Origin: Didymodactylos carnosus
Lineage: Eukaryota; Rotifera; Eurotatoria; Philodinida; Philodinidae
Assembly (NCBI GenBank): GCA_905250885.1
Contig: CAJNOQ010000530.1
Span: 1-47,805, forward strand
DNA length: 47,805 bases
Direction of reading: 5' to 3'
The translations under genes and the position numbers were made by a program. How positions within the stretch are numbered: position 1 is the stretch's first letter; every line of letters begins with the position of its first letter. The notes under the pieces were generated by a model, which ran no database searches, was not told the origin of the DNA, and saw only the letters and a program-made list of their open reading frames with translations. Of the stretch, positions 35,142 through 46,454 are shown in pieces.

Positions 35142-38100
35142 GAAATTTCATGTGCGAAGGCACGTCATATAAAAAACTAATTCAGAAATTTAAAGATAAA
35201 ATTTGTGGATTATATACATTTATGTAGAAATTTTTGAATTTTTCATAAATATCATCTGAAAATGAAATTTAAATCTGCATTTACCTAATATTGTTTATAA
35301 TCTTTAAAAATTGATTCGTATTTCATTGAAAAAAGGTAGCCATTAGTGTTCTCTTCTTTTTCAATTGAATAAAAAACGAATTGTATAAGGTTCCACGTTT
35401 CTAAAAGTTAACTTGATATGCCTATATTAATTCACCCACACATCACAAAAGAAAGAATAAACAAAACAATGATAAATGGCATCAGCAACGGTGCACCTAA
35501 AAAGAAATCATAAACAGAAAATAGATACTTTTGTTCGTTATAGCAATATAATAATACTAACAATTTCTTCTTATTCTACTCTTCTTTCTTTGACTTTGAT
35601 CGACAAACGAATTTTTGTTCGTTTTCTTATTATACTATAGTGGATTTTTGTAATATGGATACTAGAGAAATTATTTATTCTGTTGATGTTTTTCTTTTTT
35701 CCTTATTATCTCTGTTCGTAAATTGAGGTAAAAGATGAGTATTTTTTATCGTAATCATACGATGTATGTTTTGACAAATGGTTACGATTCCTTCCTTGTA
35801 AAGGCACGATGGGTTTTTAACAACTAAGTTGAGTATAAGATGAAATATAAACATAGTGATTGTTTTTCATTAATCGATGGATAACACTAATGCTAAAAAT
35901 TACGTTTATGGCACGAAATTGCAAGACTTTTCTAACTTTTCATGGATCAACTAGGTTGGTTATTAATAGAACAAATTTACGCGTTCATCTTCATTGAGCA
36001 ACATTGTCCATGAACAGAACAAATTTATGCGTTCATCTATATTTTAAGATAATTTTGAGTTAGTGAATTTAACACGTGATGTAATTATCAATACCGTCTT
36101 TCTTCATCATCTGAGAAGTTTGTCATTATTCTTGAGATTCCAACCAAAATATACTTGTACCTTTTTGTTTTAGTTTCTAACTTTCTTCTTTTTTTTTGTT
36201 ATTATCAAGCGCTTAAGCGCATGAAGGCTCCCAGTATTGGGAGAAAATTTGACTCGAGTCAAAGTTCAAACTTCATAGAGCCTATAATCTAGAAAAAAGT
36301 TAATCTAAAAAAAAGAAATCAAGTCTTTTGAAATTTTCTGCTTCTTTTATACTTTTACGGACGCAGAACAAAATGGAGAATGGATAGACACGGTAATTGC
36401 AGTTATCGGCGGTATTTTAAAAAAAGCTTGAGATGGGATTGCTCAATGGTTACAATATCAAAGTTACCGGTGGAAATAACAAAGGTTAATCAAGTCTAAA
36501 ATTTAAAAGAAATTTGTTTTAAATGAACATGAACCCAAATTCGTTATATTTGGTTAAATTCAACCCATCTGTTAATTTGAGAGATGATACATATATTATC
36601 TTGAATCTGTGTAACAGAATAAATTTATGCTACATTTAAGGTTCATTAGTGCGGATGTATTTACAGATGTTTATTTTTATTTTCGTTACACTAATCATGT
36701 TTAACGAAGCAAAACAAAGTCTCCATTTGCATGAATTTTCCCTCTAAATCATGATAAATAAGAAAAAACATTCGTTAAACTTATTTTTTCTTGATCTCTA
36801 CCATTCATCAAACAAAGATAGAGTAGCTAAGTATTAGCCATAGCTATGATCGGCAACGTACGCAGGATTTTGCTAAGGCGTGAGCCAAATGTTTTTCATT
36901 GTACTACTTTCAACGTTTCCTTACAGAGCTGTGAGGGTTCAAATGTTCGATTCCAACAACTGTATAGCGTTGCTTTCCTTCTGTTCTATCCTAGTCTTTC
37001 TCCTTTCTTCTTTTTCTGAAGGTTTATCTTTTTTTAATAGTAAGTGAAGTCTTTATCATACGTAGTGCACACATATTTACCGTAATCCTTTGGATCTTGA
37101 TTTTTTGAGGGACTTAGTACTTAGAATTATTTTTTTCCAACAGAGATCGAAAAACTGGAATCTCTAAGGGGTGAGCTCCTGATTCAGTATTGGGTACGTT
37201 TCTGATCTTTAACAATATGAAATACAACATTATACCAAGTTAAGTTTATATCAACCTGTTTACTCTACCTTTGTAAAATAATCTGCCGTTTATCCAAAAT
37301 TTGTATGACGAATCGGTTTCCTGATACGATGTAAATGTGAGTGAAAGAAGCATCCAATTTTCCTCTACTGGCGTCTTCATTGTATATTCTCATAGAAATT
37401 CTGCAACTATTGTTAATATACAGATTAAACACAAAACTCGTAGTTTGTACACGCTGAGAAAATAATGTATAATGAAGTGTGAAATCGAAAATTGTAGCAA
37501 GAAAAACTGCGGACAGAATAACATTCCAAATTGATTTGTATCGAAGAAGGAGCGAAGAAGAAATCGTGCAATACACTGTAAATTGAAAAGAGTTTCTAAT
37601 TTATAGAAAAGCATATGGTTTCTGTGACAGCGCTGAGCATTTCGCAAGAAACTTAAAAATGCTAATTGTCTGCATTTTCGAAAATGCTTACGATTCTCTT
37701 AGAAGCGTACTAATTACAAATCATTTTTTATGGCTATGAAATGGTTCTTGATTTTCTACAAAATTAAAAAATCGATTGAGAAATGTGCTATTATATTGTG
37801 ATGTTTGCTCGTGTTATTCTGATTGAACTAAAAATCTAAGAAATTTATAACGTACTTTTCTCAGCTCAGCACATAGAGTATTTGTCAACCATTTTAGGTT
37901 GCCGTATTCCTAAAAAATCTGTCTCATTCTTTTGCCAAATAACAGAAGTTCATGGAGGAGCCAAAGGTTAAATACGTTCTGTTTCAGATTTTTTGCGCAA
38001 GCAGATGCAGTATTTAACATTAATAATAATTAACTCACTTAAAACAGAAGAAAATTAAACCAAAATACTTTCTAACTTTTTAAAGTATCAGTGGTAAACA

Positions 38101-38505
38101 AAACTGATCATACACCCCTCATATTAATTTATGACTAATATTTCTCGGAAACGAAATCACTTGTAAAGTTCGGAGTTTCGCTAAAATGTTGTAATTTATT
38201 TGCTTAAAATAGGAAGTGCTCATGTCATACAGTCATTGTGCTACGTGAAGAAGAGCGAGATGGAGGACGTTCTCTATTCGACAAAATTGATCATACAGTT
38301 AGATCTTTTCATTTTTCAGATAGCAGACTTTAGTCTTAATTTGGCCAAACGAGCGTATTTTGTGCAGTTTTTCTCGCTCTTTTGCCTCATATGTACTGTA
38401 GAATTTTAAACGAAAGAGCAAAGAAAAAGCAAACGAAATACAAAACAGCCATTTTTTCCTATTTTTTCGATAGGTTTTTGTAATGCTTCGGGTAAAAAAT
38501 TTATA
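35142..38505. other. Gene-free stretch upstream of the cyclase
   Basis: No frame here has coding character. Overlapping frames at 37265-37647 have no recognisable motif and no splice support. A cluster of three short palindromes lies at 36209-36263. Confidence 0.5.
36209..36263. repeat. Cluster of three palindromes
   Basis: GCGCTTAAGCGC (36209-36220), CTCCCA-GTAT-TGGGAG (about 36228-36243) and TTTGACTCGAGTCAAA (36248-36263) within 55 bp. Confidence 0.75.
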
Positions 38506-38786
38506 TTTCATTCATAGTTCAATTCGATTGAGAATTTTCTGCTTTACAAAATGCATTACTTTCTTTCATTACATATTATTTCATATGAATAGCTAACAGA
38601 AGCATTATTGAATAATCAATTAGGTCAACTAAAAAAGTAATTATAACCTGTTCCTTCCGACGCAGTTATACTTTTATCTGTTAGTACTCTGCAATATTTT
38701 TTAAAATAATGAAATAATATGTAATGAAAGAGGGTAATGGATTTTGTAGAGCAGAAAGTTCTCTATCGAATGAGTTTAGAATGAAA
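38506..38786. mobile_element. Fold-back element
   Basis: Arms of about 79 bp, 38506-38584 and 38708-38786, are reverse complements with modest divergence. Cores are GAAATAATATGTAATGAAAG, GCAGAAA and TTCTC. The spacer is about 120 bp. A related TAGAGCAGA...CTCTATCGAA motif recurs near 39626-39650. Confidence 0.7.
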
Positions 38787-38869
38787 TCTTCGAACCTCAG
38801 ATGTGCTCGGAAGAAAAGAGAACAAAAGTGCGTGCGTCATTATTTCTGGCCCACCCGTTATGATCTCAA

Positions 38870-39116
38870 TTTAGAAGAAGACAAAATTCTACACAAAATG
38901 AGCTAGCTATTTTTCGAGTTGAATACTTAAAGAACATCTGAGTTACACATACTATCTTTATCACATCACTTCTCCCAAAAAAATGAAACAGGCTTTGTCC
39001 ACAGAATAAACGAAATTCTTTGAAACGAGATCAAGATAGTATGTATAACTTAGCTGTTCTTTAAGTATTTATCTCGAAAAATAGCCCATTTTGTGCAGAA
39101 TTTTGTCCTCTTTAAG
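38870..39116. mobile_element. Second fold-back element beside the first
   Basis: Arms 38870-38962 and 39029-39116 are reverse complements, with cores ACAAAATTCT, CTATTTTTCGAG, ATACTTAAAGAACA and CATACTATCTT. The loop is about 66 bp. It starts about 85 bp after the preceding fold-back, so the two could be parts of one composite element. Confidence 0.7.
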
Positions 39117-40604
39117 CATGTTACGTCAAAAAAATCTTAGAGAAGAGATTTAAGGCAAAAAAATACAAAATATAATAGATATATCCCAGAGATGATGACT
39201 AGAACAGTTAGAAAATCAATGAAAATGCGCAGAAGAAATAGTCTATTTTTTTCATTTAATAATTGTTTCTGATGTAGTTTTTTACGCTCTTTCTAACGGT
39301 ATATTTAGAGTTGAGTTTTCTTTTGATCAAGTTTACTGATCAAAGAGCGCATTTTAAATGAGTTCGATGCTGACATACGTAATTTTCAATTTTGTGACCT
39401 TTAGAGAGCACTTTTTTGAATCATTCTTTTTTCAGCAGAAAGCTGAGATTTTGCTCTTTCGAATAATAAATTTGAAAGATCATTCACTACTTGCAAAATG
39501 TCAAAAACCATAGAGGAAAGGTGTCCGAATACTTTTTTCGTTCCAAAAGTCGACTGAGTGTAAAAGAAGACTCATTATAGACTCATCTAAGATCATTAAA
39601 AAATTTTCAACTGGACAGAAATGTAGAGCAGACTTCGCTCTATCGAACAGTAAAAAAAATAAGTTTCTTATCTCTTTTATTTTACGAGATAATAAACTCG
39701 CAAGAGAAGCTTCTTACAGTGTCTGAATACTTCTTACACACACTGTATGTTATTTTAGGATATTTATCGCCACATGCTATCGAAATTTCTACTTGTGTTG
39801 GTTTGATTAGTAAGTTGTATGGTTTTTATCAAATGAGCTAAAGAAATCTTTTACATATTTTGTCGTATAAATTATATAAATAGTCCGTGAAGTAACAGTA
39901 ATAGGTTGTCGAGTAATAAAGAATATTGTTTCTGACATTCATTGATCATTTCGTTTCATGCGGTGGAAAATAGAAAGGGAATACATGTCAGTCGCATTCT
40001 GTAGAAAAGAAAAGAAAAAAGATGAGACTTTTCTCTATACCCGAAAGTCTTTTACTAATAGCAGCAGCACTTAGTCTAATGCTAGAACTATTAACACTGA
40101 CAGAAAAAGTTTGTTTAATCGTTTATTGAAGAAATGAAATGTAGAGTTGATAATAGTTGAACGAACGTAAAAAGAAAGGCAATCCGATTTCGCCAGAACT
40201 GAACTATATGTGGATGTAGACGAGAACACTCAAGTGGCTCCCTAATGAAATGCTTGCTTAACAGCGTGTCACGAAAAATAATACTACCAAGAACAACAGA
40301 TAATCTGTCATCAGTTGTATTTTTCGATCACGCAAGAGACAAATACTGTCTTGTTAATTATTTTTAGCTACTTTAATTACTTACGTTAAAAAATTTTAAT
40401 TTTGTGAATCTGTAGCCCATTAAGTTTGTGACCATATAAAAGTTTGATCTGCCATTTTTTAACATATAGCAGGGAAGACATGATTTGAATGTCTTTCAAG
40501 TTAGCTTTTCGTCTTCTCTCTAGCAGTGGTCGAATGAATTTTACCTACTGTTTTAGTCAAGAGAAATAATTAATTAGACTAGTTGGATGGGATACCAAGA
40601 TGAA
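39117..40604. other. Gene-free stretch with possible DNA-transposon debris
   Basis: Near 39715-39750 the sequence TCTGAATACTTCTTACACACACTGT resembles, in outline, a Tc1/mariner terminal repeat, and a related GTGTCCGAATACTTTTTTCG lies at about 39521. I could not find a matching opposite end, so no element is called. Confidence 0.3.
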
Positions 40605-40740
40605 GATGGTGGAAAAAGAATTTTTTTCACACGTTTTTTTACTTTTTTCGCTCGAGAATGACAGAGAATAATAGAAACGTGACTTTTCTAATAAGTTCGA
40701 TCATTGGAAATGGAAAAATCGGAGTGGACCGATTCTCTCT
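40605..40740. repeat. Solo copy of the inverted-arm sequence seen at 46.5 and 47.7 kb
   Basis: Shares GGTGGAAAAAGAATTTTTTT, AGAGAATAATAGAAACGTG and GTGGACCGATTCTC in order with the reverse complement of 46455-46575. It is probably a detached terminal part of the same hAT-related element family. Confidence 0.65.
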
Positions 40741-41355
40741 CAAATGCTTCTCCGTTCTTTGTATCTTCAGACACTAAACCAATTAGCATAGCAACGATGA
40801 TACTTGATAGCTGACCAAAAATAAATAACTAACAACAGCAAACATTTTTAATACAATAGCAATTTGAAGTGTCCGTTATATTTTGTAATGACTAAAGAAC
40901 GTTACGTAAATTAAGACAGATATACAACCACAACCATTGTAAATTGTATTTAAAACAGATATTAAAAAATTTGTTAATTTTAGAGTGTTTCGTTGATAGT
41001 AGAACAATGATATTTTCTGTTGTGGAGCAATGGAGTACGTAAATAAAAATGCTGTTAATATTCAAAATTGACGATGTTTACACCAATTTAATAGACTAGA
41101 AAATGTTTGTTACAAATTATGTTTATTTACAACTTTCATCAACCTTCACAAATGCTAAGAATTGTTGAGATAAATAGTGTCGTAGAGCACACGGATGTTA
41201 TTGTAAAGATATACTTATTAATAAAAAGTTTGGCTGATAGTACAGTTATAACATTGTTAGCGTTGAAGATATTGATCATCGTTGGTGCTGATATTGTTGA
41301 GGAGTGGAGAGAAGATCGGCTGACATTTGTGTATCAGTAATGGCCAATTTTGCAC

Positions 41356-41695
41356 TAGAGATGTGCAACCCGATCCGGCTCGAAGGTCGAGCACGGGTAC
41401 GAAGTTGTACGCTACGGATCAGATACGAGTAGAGCAGTTACGAATACGGATTCCGTTTTTTTTGAACTTTATTCGAAACCTGGAAGGTTTTAGTGGAAAA
41501 TCATAAAATTTTAGTGAAAAAATATGAGGTATAAGGCTAAAATACATTAAGTTTTAAAAGAGTTGCTTGAGAACATAATGATAACTCGACATCTTCGGCC
41601 CGAAAACGATAGGTTTTAGCCGGAAATCGAAAAGAAGAAAATTTTTAGACATAAGTCGGGGACGGGTCAGAAAACGGTACCCGTGCATATCTCTA
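41356..41695. mobile_element. hAT-type non-autonomous element
   Basis: A 340-bp element with ends TAGAGATGTGCA on the left and, read inward, TAGAGATATGCA on the right. Subterminal CGGGTAC sits near both ends. The flanking 8-bp repeats are TTTTGCAC (41348-41355) and TTTTACAC (41696-41703), 7 of 8. TAGAGATGTGCA-like ends and an 8-bp duplication are typical of hAT elements. There is no open frame of note. Confidence 0.75.
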
Positions 41696-43064
41696 TTTTA
41701 CACTGATTTATTGAATTCATTGCAATGTAGCAATGATTGAATTTATCTTACCAGTTGAAATCATCAAGGCAATAACTTAATCAAAAAATGGCATACTATG
41801 TGATATGATTCGTTTTTGTTACAAATAGGTTAGTATTGTTCTGGGAACAAGTTTGAGTGTCGTAAGTGTGTAATCTTACAAGATCAGTCGAAACAATTCC
41901 AAGACATTGCGCTCGGTCCTTCATTATTTTGTATATCAGTCGTCCATCACTACAGAGTGACATAATATGTACGTATTTGCTTTTTTAATTTCACGTATCG
42001 CTCCATCAAAGATGCTTGATGCTATTCGTAAAGCTGAATAATAAAATTTCTCTCAAAAAAATATGGCAGAAAAGCGATTTTGTATTAAGGTTCCATCGTA
42101 TCATCTCGATGAAATTCTGTCACATATTCTAATAAGGTTTCTTGTGATTATTTCTGTGACATTTTTCGAAATAGAAAAAGAGATACAAATATGAGATTGC
42201 ACCGTAACTTCTCAAAAGAGATACAAATCCATATTTTAGAATGTATCTGTTTTAATCAATTAAAAAGTATGTCTTTTGAGAAACGAATATTTTGGTAAGG
42301 AATTGCGTTTCTCAAAAGAGATACAATTATAGATATGGATGTGAATTTAAAAGATCACGGAAATATCATTCTTTCAATCCCGGTTGACAAATTTTCAAGA
42401 ACAATCAGGTAAAAGATCTCGGCTACAGAAACTAAGTTTTTTTATGGCAAAATCATTGATTAGATCACGAGAAAAAATCTAATTAAACTTATGCTAAGAT
42501 AAACATGTTTTAGATCTAGCAATATTTTAATGCATAAACCGTCTTTATTCTCCATCTAATTTATACTCTATTTCTAGTAAATGTCCACATTCATGTATTT
42601 AACAAAAAAATGAAAATAGCCAGTGAAACACTCGAACTTGTGTGATGAGATATTATCATTAGTACCAATGGGAGAAATATGTATGCGTGGGAGAAATATA
42701 AAGAAGAATATAGATTGTCAAATTATGTGATATGCTTTCTTGATAACGGTATTAAATAACACGTACATTTCTAGTTAGTTAATATGTTGATATCCTTTTC
42801 AAACTCTAAATACACTTCGACCAACTAGATCGCTATATCTTTCTACGATATGCACAATTTCGAAATCTGAACCATGTTTTCTGATCATACAGATAAATCA
42901 AGATATATTACATGCTTTTTCCCATGATCGTTTACATGATTTTGGCATAAAAAGATTTAGTTTTCATAACCAAGATCTTTTGCATGTTTTTTTTCGAAAT
43001 TTTGTCAACCAGGATCAAAGACACGTTATTTCCGTGAGCATTTCTCATTTTGTCCTATAGATAA

Positions 43065-43287
43065 GGAATCTCTCATTTCTCAAACAAGATATATTAGCTC
43101 TCATGCTTCGGATATTAGCACGGATGAGGATGACGACAGCGAAGATTAAAATTACAAACAGCTGACAAATTAACTTCTTTTTCAAAAATAATTTTTTTAA
43201 GTACAAGTACTAATCACCACTTATCTTGATTGCTTCTACCTCGTATTTACTTTCATTTTTATTTGGAATATAGAAATGAGAGATTCC
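43065..43287. repeat. 16-bp inverted pair bounding the extra right-arm segment
   Basis: GGAATCTCTCATTTCT (43065-43080) and its exact complement AGAAATGAGAGATTCC (43272-43287) lie close to the limits of the 230-bp piece missing from the left arm. Confidence 0.8.
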
Positions 43288-43395
43288 ATATCTATAATTG
43301 TATCTCTTTCGAGAAACGCAATTTCTTGCCAAAATATTCGTTTCTCAAAATAGACACTTTTTAATTGATTAAAACAGATATTCTAAAATATATCG

Positions 43396-43758
43396 GCCGC
43401 TATGGCTGAGTGGTTATGTTGTTCGGCACATACTTCAAAGGTACCGTGTCATGGAATAAGTTACTAACGGCTATTGTCTCGGATCACCCGTCCGATAAAA
43501 TGCTCACTACGTTGTGACATACACCGGTACTTCGGTGCTAGTATGTGGTTAGTGAGTATGTATGGGGAGCTCGAGCAATTGGGCGAAAAGAACTCTGTGT
43601 CAAGTTGGCCTTCTGTCCAGAGCTATAGCCTGCTTGGTGACTAGTAGAAGAACAGGCGACCGTCTCTGAAGATCATCAGCTGTAGGGAAGATATCGGGCT
43701 GATCGAAACTGCTTCGGCAGCACCCTATATCGCAAGGCTGGGTCTTCTTCCTTCCTTC
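43396..43758 (+). mobile_element. tRNA-derived SINE with 13-bp target-site duplication
   Basis: A 363-bp insertion, GC-richer than its surroundings, flanked by perfect repeats CTAAAATATATCG (43383-43395 and 43759-43771). The head reads GCCGCTATGGCTGAGTGGTT, with an A-box-like TGGCTGAGTGG as in tRNA genes. A weak B-box-like GGTACCGTGTC follows about 37 bases later. A hairpin (CATACACCGGTACTTCGGTG) lies in the middle. The tail is a CTTC-rich run (CTTCTTCCTTCCTTC). This arrangement indicates RNA polymerase III transcription and LINE-mediated insertion. The parent tRNA is unclear; Leu or Ser is suggested only by the head. Confidence 0.75.
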
Positions 43759-43781
43759 CTAAAATATATCGCTTTTGAGAC

Positions 43782-44155
43782 GCAGCCGAATGCACATAAT
43801 ACACAAAACATTAATAAATGACTCTATTCAAATGAACAAGTAACTAAAGTGATCCAAGATATAAAATTAAGTATTGTAGCTGTTAACAATTAGAAAAGTC
43901 TATCATAACTGAATATTGGAACACAGTCACTCAGAGACCATACTCAGATTGACCCTTCAGAGAACCAAAGAAAATTAAATTTAAAATACGTCTATTAAAA
44001 ACAAAAGAAACGTCTGAATCTATATGTAATTGTACAGAAGAAGGAAAATGTAGATATTTGTGATGGATGTAAATTCAAAAAATTAATATAGTTTGCAGAG
44101 AAAGGTTTACAAAACCAATAAAATGGGTTGAAGAACTTAGGTAATGATGTTAAGC
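43782..44155. other. Gene-free stretch
   Basis: AT-rich sequence without an open frame, repeat or RNA gene that I can support. Confidence 0.4.
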
Positions 44156-44159
44156 CCCC

Positions 44160-44600
44160 CCCCAGGTCAGAGACCTATCTCACTCAACCCAGGTAGGTCT
44201 GATCTGAACCAAACTTTCAGAGAATGTTGACCATGTCAAAGTGTGATAACGAAATTTCTTTTTGGCGTCACCTGTAACTGTTCGTGAGAGGGCGCCACAA
44301 CAAGGGTCAAAAGTAGGCGTCCACCACGCACAAGAATTCTCATTCCAGGTAAATGACGAAGAGCTCGAGTTGTTTTTGTTTTGCAGTAAACACCTACGCC
44401 AAGAGTTGACAGAGCCCGATTTTTGAATTTCTCATTTACTGATTTTTGGTGCTTAATAGAACTTTAAAGTCCGAAAAATCCTTGGAAGGCTTCTTAGAAA
44501 TCCTCATTTCTATAAAAAAATAGAGGCATAATTTAAAAATCGGACTCTGTCAATTCCTAGCGATAGGTGTTATCTACAAATCAAAAAAATTTTCTTTCTC
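44160..44600. repeat. Diverged dispersed repeat, copy 2
   Basis: Related to 24301-24745. It carries an internal inverted pair: AACACCTACGCCAAGAGTTG through CCGATTTTT (about 44389-44420), and its complement at about 44540-44575. Confidence 0.5.
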
Positions 44601-46450
44601 CAATGTATCGTTGCCGAGAATTCCTGTGTGTGCCGAAAGCCCTGAAGCTAGAAAACCGGTCTTAAGAAAAACGCAAAATACGTTTTGATTTTGTTAAATG
44701 CGTTTTATTTAAAAACTATTTGAACGTTAAATAATTTGTTGATATTGTGCTACAGGTTATCGGTCATGGCGGATCTAATGAACACGTGCAGGACATGCGT
44801 GCGCTTATGCAATACAAGTGCAAAAAAGCTATTTTTTTGTTATAGGGCTTCTGGAAAACTCACTCAGAAGCTATAAAAAACCTATTCTATCGACACAAAA
44901 ATTATGCCATTAGAAAGAGACACTTTGGGCTATCCAACCATGTGCTTTTCTCAAAATCGATATTTTTGACGAAAATCGGCATTTTTGACCCGGGGCAGAG
45001 GGAACGTTAAAGACTAAACTTCGTTTACCTTATAATATCAGTGATTTCTTGAATAAGATAGACCAACGTAAAAGAAATGACACAACGTAATAAATGTCTG
45101 TACGTAAAATCTTGAGACACTCACTCTTATTTTTATTGTCGATCGATATTGTTGTCTCAATCACCAACGGTAATCGAGTGGCAAGATCAGTTAATGATGT
45201 TTCATATAAGTGATAACTTTGATCTGTGGGCTATGAGTTATGAATGAACAAAAATTTGATTGCATTTCGGGATATAATTGAAAAAATGAAATCTGGTTAA
45301 TCTGAACATAGTATAAAATTTACTGTTGGGTGTTTCTGTAGCATGACTTGTAAAGACAGCTAGTATGTTCTGAGTCAAATTTGCTGTAGAGTTGAAATTA
45401 ATCCATAAGAAAACAAAAATCGTTTTCTATCTATTTTGTTACAGTCTAGTATAACGATTATTTCGACTAAAATTATATGTATAATCATATTATTGTATTT
45501 TACTAGTCTAATAATAAGTTGCTGCAATTTTTTATTAGTTTCTCTGACCACAAATGAATTGTATTATTATTATTATTATTTTGTATATTGTATATGTATT
45601 ATTATTTTGTTTGTACTATAGTCATATTTCATACGCCCAGGTTTACACTTCAATAGCCAGACGTTGTGGTATTATCAGGAGACAATATGACTCATTGCCA
45701 AAGTCCCATTGTCTCATCTTGGTATAATGCTTTTCGTGTCTTAATGTTTCAAACAGTCTGTCAGTATACACAGCATGGGAGCATGTCGTGCAGGAAAATG
45801 AGGGATGGGTGTGTACTTTGTTCAATCTTGTTTTAAATGACAGTGGGGAACTTTTTCACAAAAAAATATACGTATCCATATTTGGAATCACAGAAATGCA
45901 TCTATTAGAATTTTGTTTTGTTGAAATATTACTGTCACGGGCAATATATATACAAAAAGAGAATAAAGCTTCCGTTTTGATCGAATTAATTCAGCCTACA
46001 ACAAAACTATATCGATTTTATTATATTCAACGAGGATTACATATACGGGAAACAAATAGTCACAAATAATGTTTGACCAATAACTCTATGAAGACATTAG
46101 TTCGAAGAGATGTACTATAGATCATTTTAAAGCCCGAGTAATTGCGCATGTTTTCATAGATAAGATTGTATTTTCAGTATATGGTAATCTACAATCAACT
46201 TTTAAGGCGCAGAAATATTAAAAACTAAATAACGAACGGTTTCTGATCAGTTCCAGTCGTTATCTTCTCAAAAATATATAGGATCATTTTCTTGCAGAAA
46301 TCGTCCGTCGTCCTTTAGTTTTTATCACCAAATTGTGATGAGCACCCTGAAGATTAGACATTTTTCAACTAATATACAATATACAAAGATATGTGCAATG
46401 TGAAGAAAAACAATATATTTGTAAGTGGAAAGCTTTGCTAACGGACGTAT
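44601..46450. other. Gene-free stretch
   Basis: Contains an ATT-repeat patch near 45563-45605. A 93-codon + frame (45788-46069) and an overlapping 60-codon - frame (45643-45825) give no firm protein match. Confidence 0.4.
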
Positions 46451-46454
46451 TAGA

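Larger units (their letters stand above)
42210..43781. mobile_element. Large fold-back element carrying secondary insertions
   Basis: The left arm (42210-42545) pairs with right-arm segments 42830-43040 and 43272-43781, read as reverse complement. Best-matched cores include TTTTAATCAATTAAAAAGT, GAGAAACGAATATTTTGG and ACAATTATAGATATGG. The right arm has two extra pieces: about 230 bp at 43041-43271, and a SINE at 43396-43758. The central spacer is about 285 bp. TCTCAAAAG-AGATAC words recur at the arm ends. The 230-bp piece has a short acidic frame tail (STDEDDDSED then stop at 43147-43149) that is too little to call a gene. Confidence 0.7.

Noticed and set aside
37265..37647. Two overlapping minus-strand frames of 85-103 codons
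   Set aside because: No recognisable motif, and no splice-site or start context.
39117..39760. A Tc1/mariner element ending at about 39750
   Set aside because: Only one end-like sequence was found; no opposite terminal repeat or transposase could be located.
43050..43149. Terminal exon-like stretch ending in an acidic tail
   Set aside because: Only about 28 codons after an acceptor-like site, inside a repeat, with no upstream coding exon found.
45643..45825. Minus-strand frame with CTTC...HEKH resembling a zinc finger
   Set aside because: Spacing (C-x2-C-x14-H-x2-H) does not fit C2H2 or BED fingers well, and no partner domain is near.
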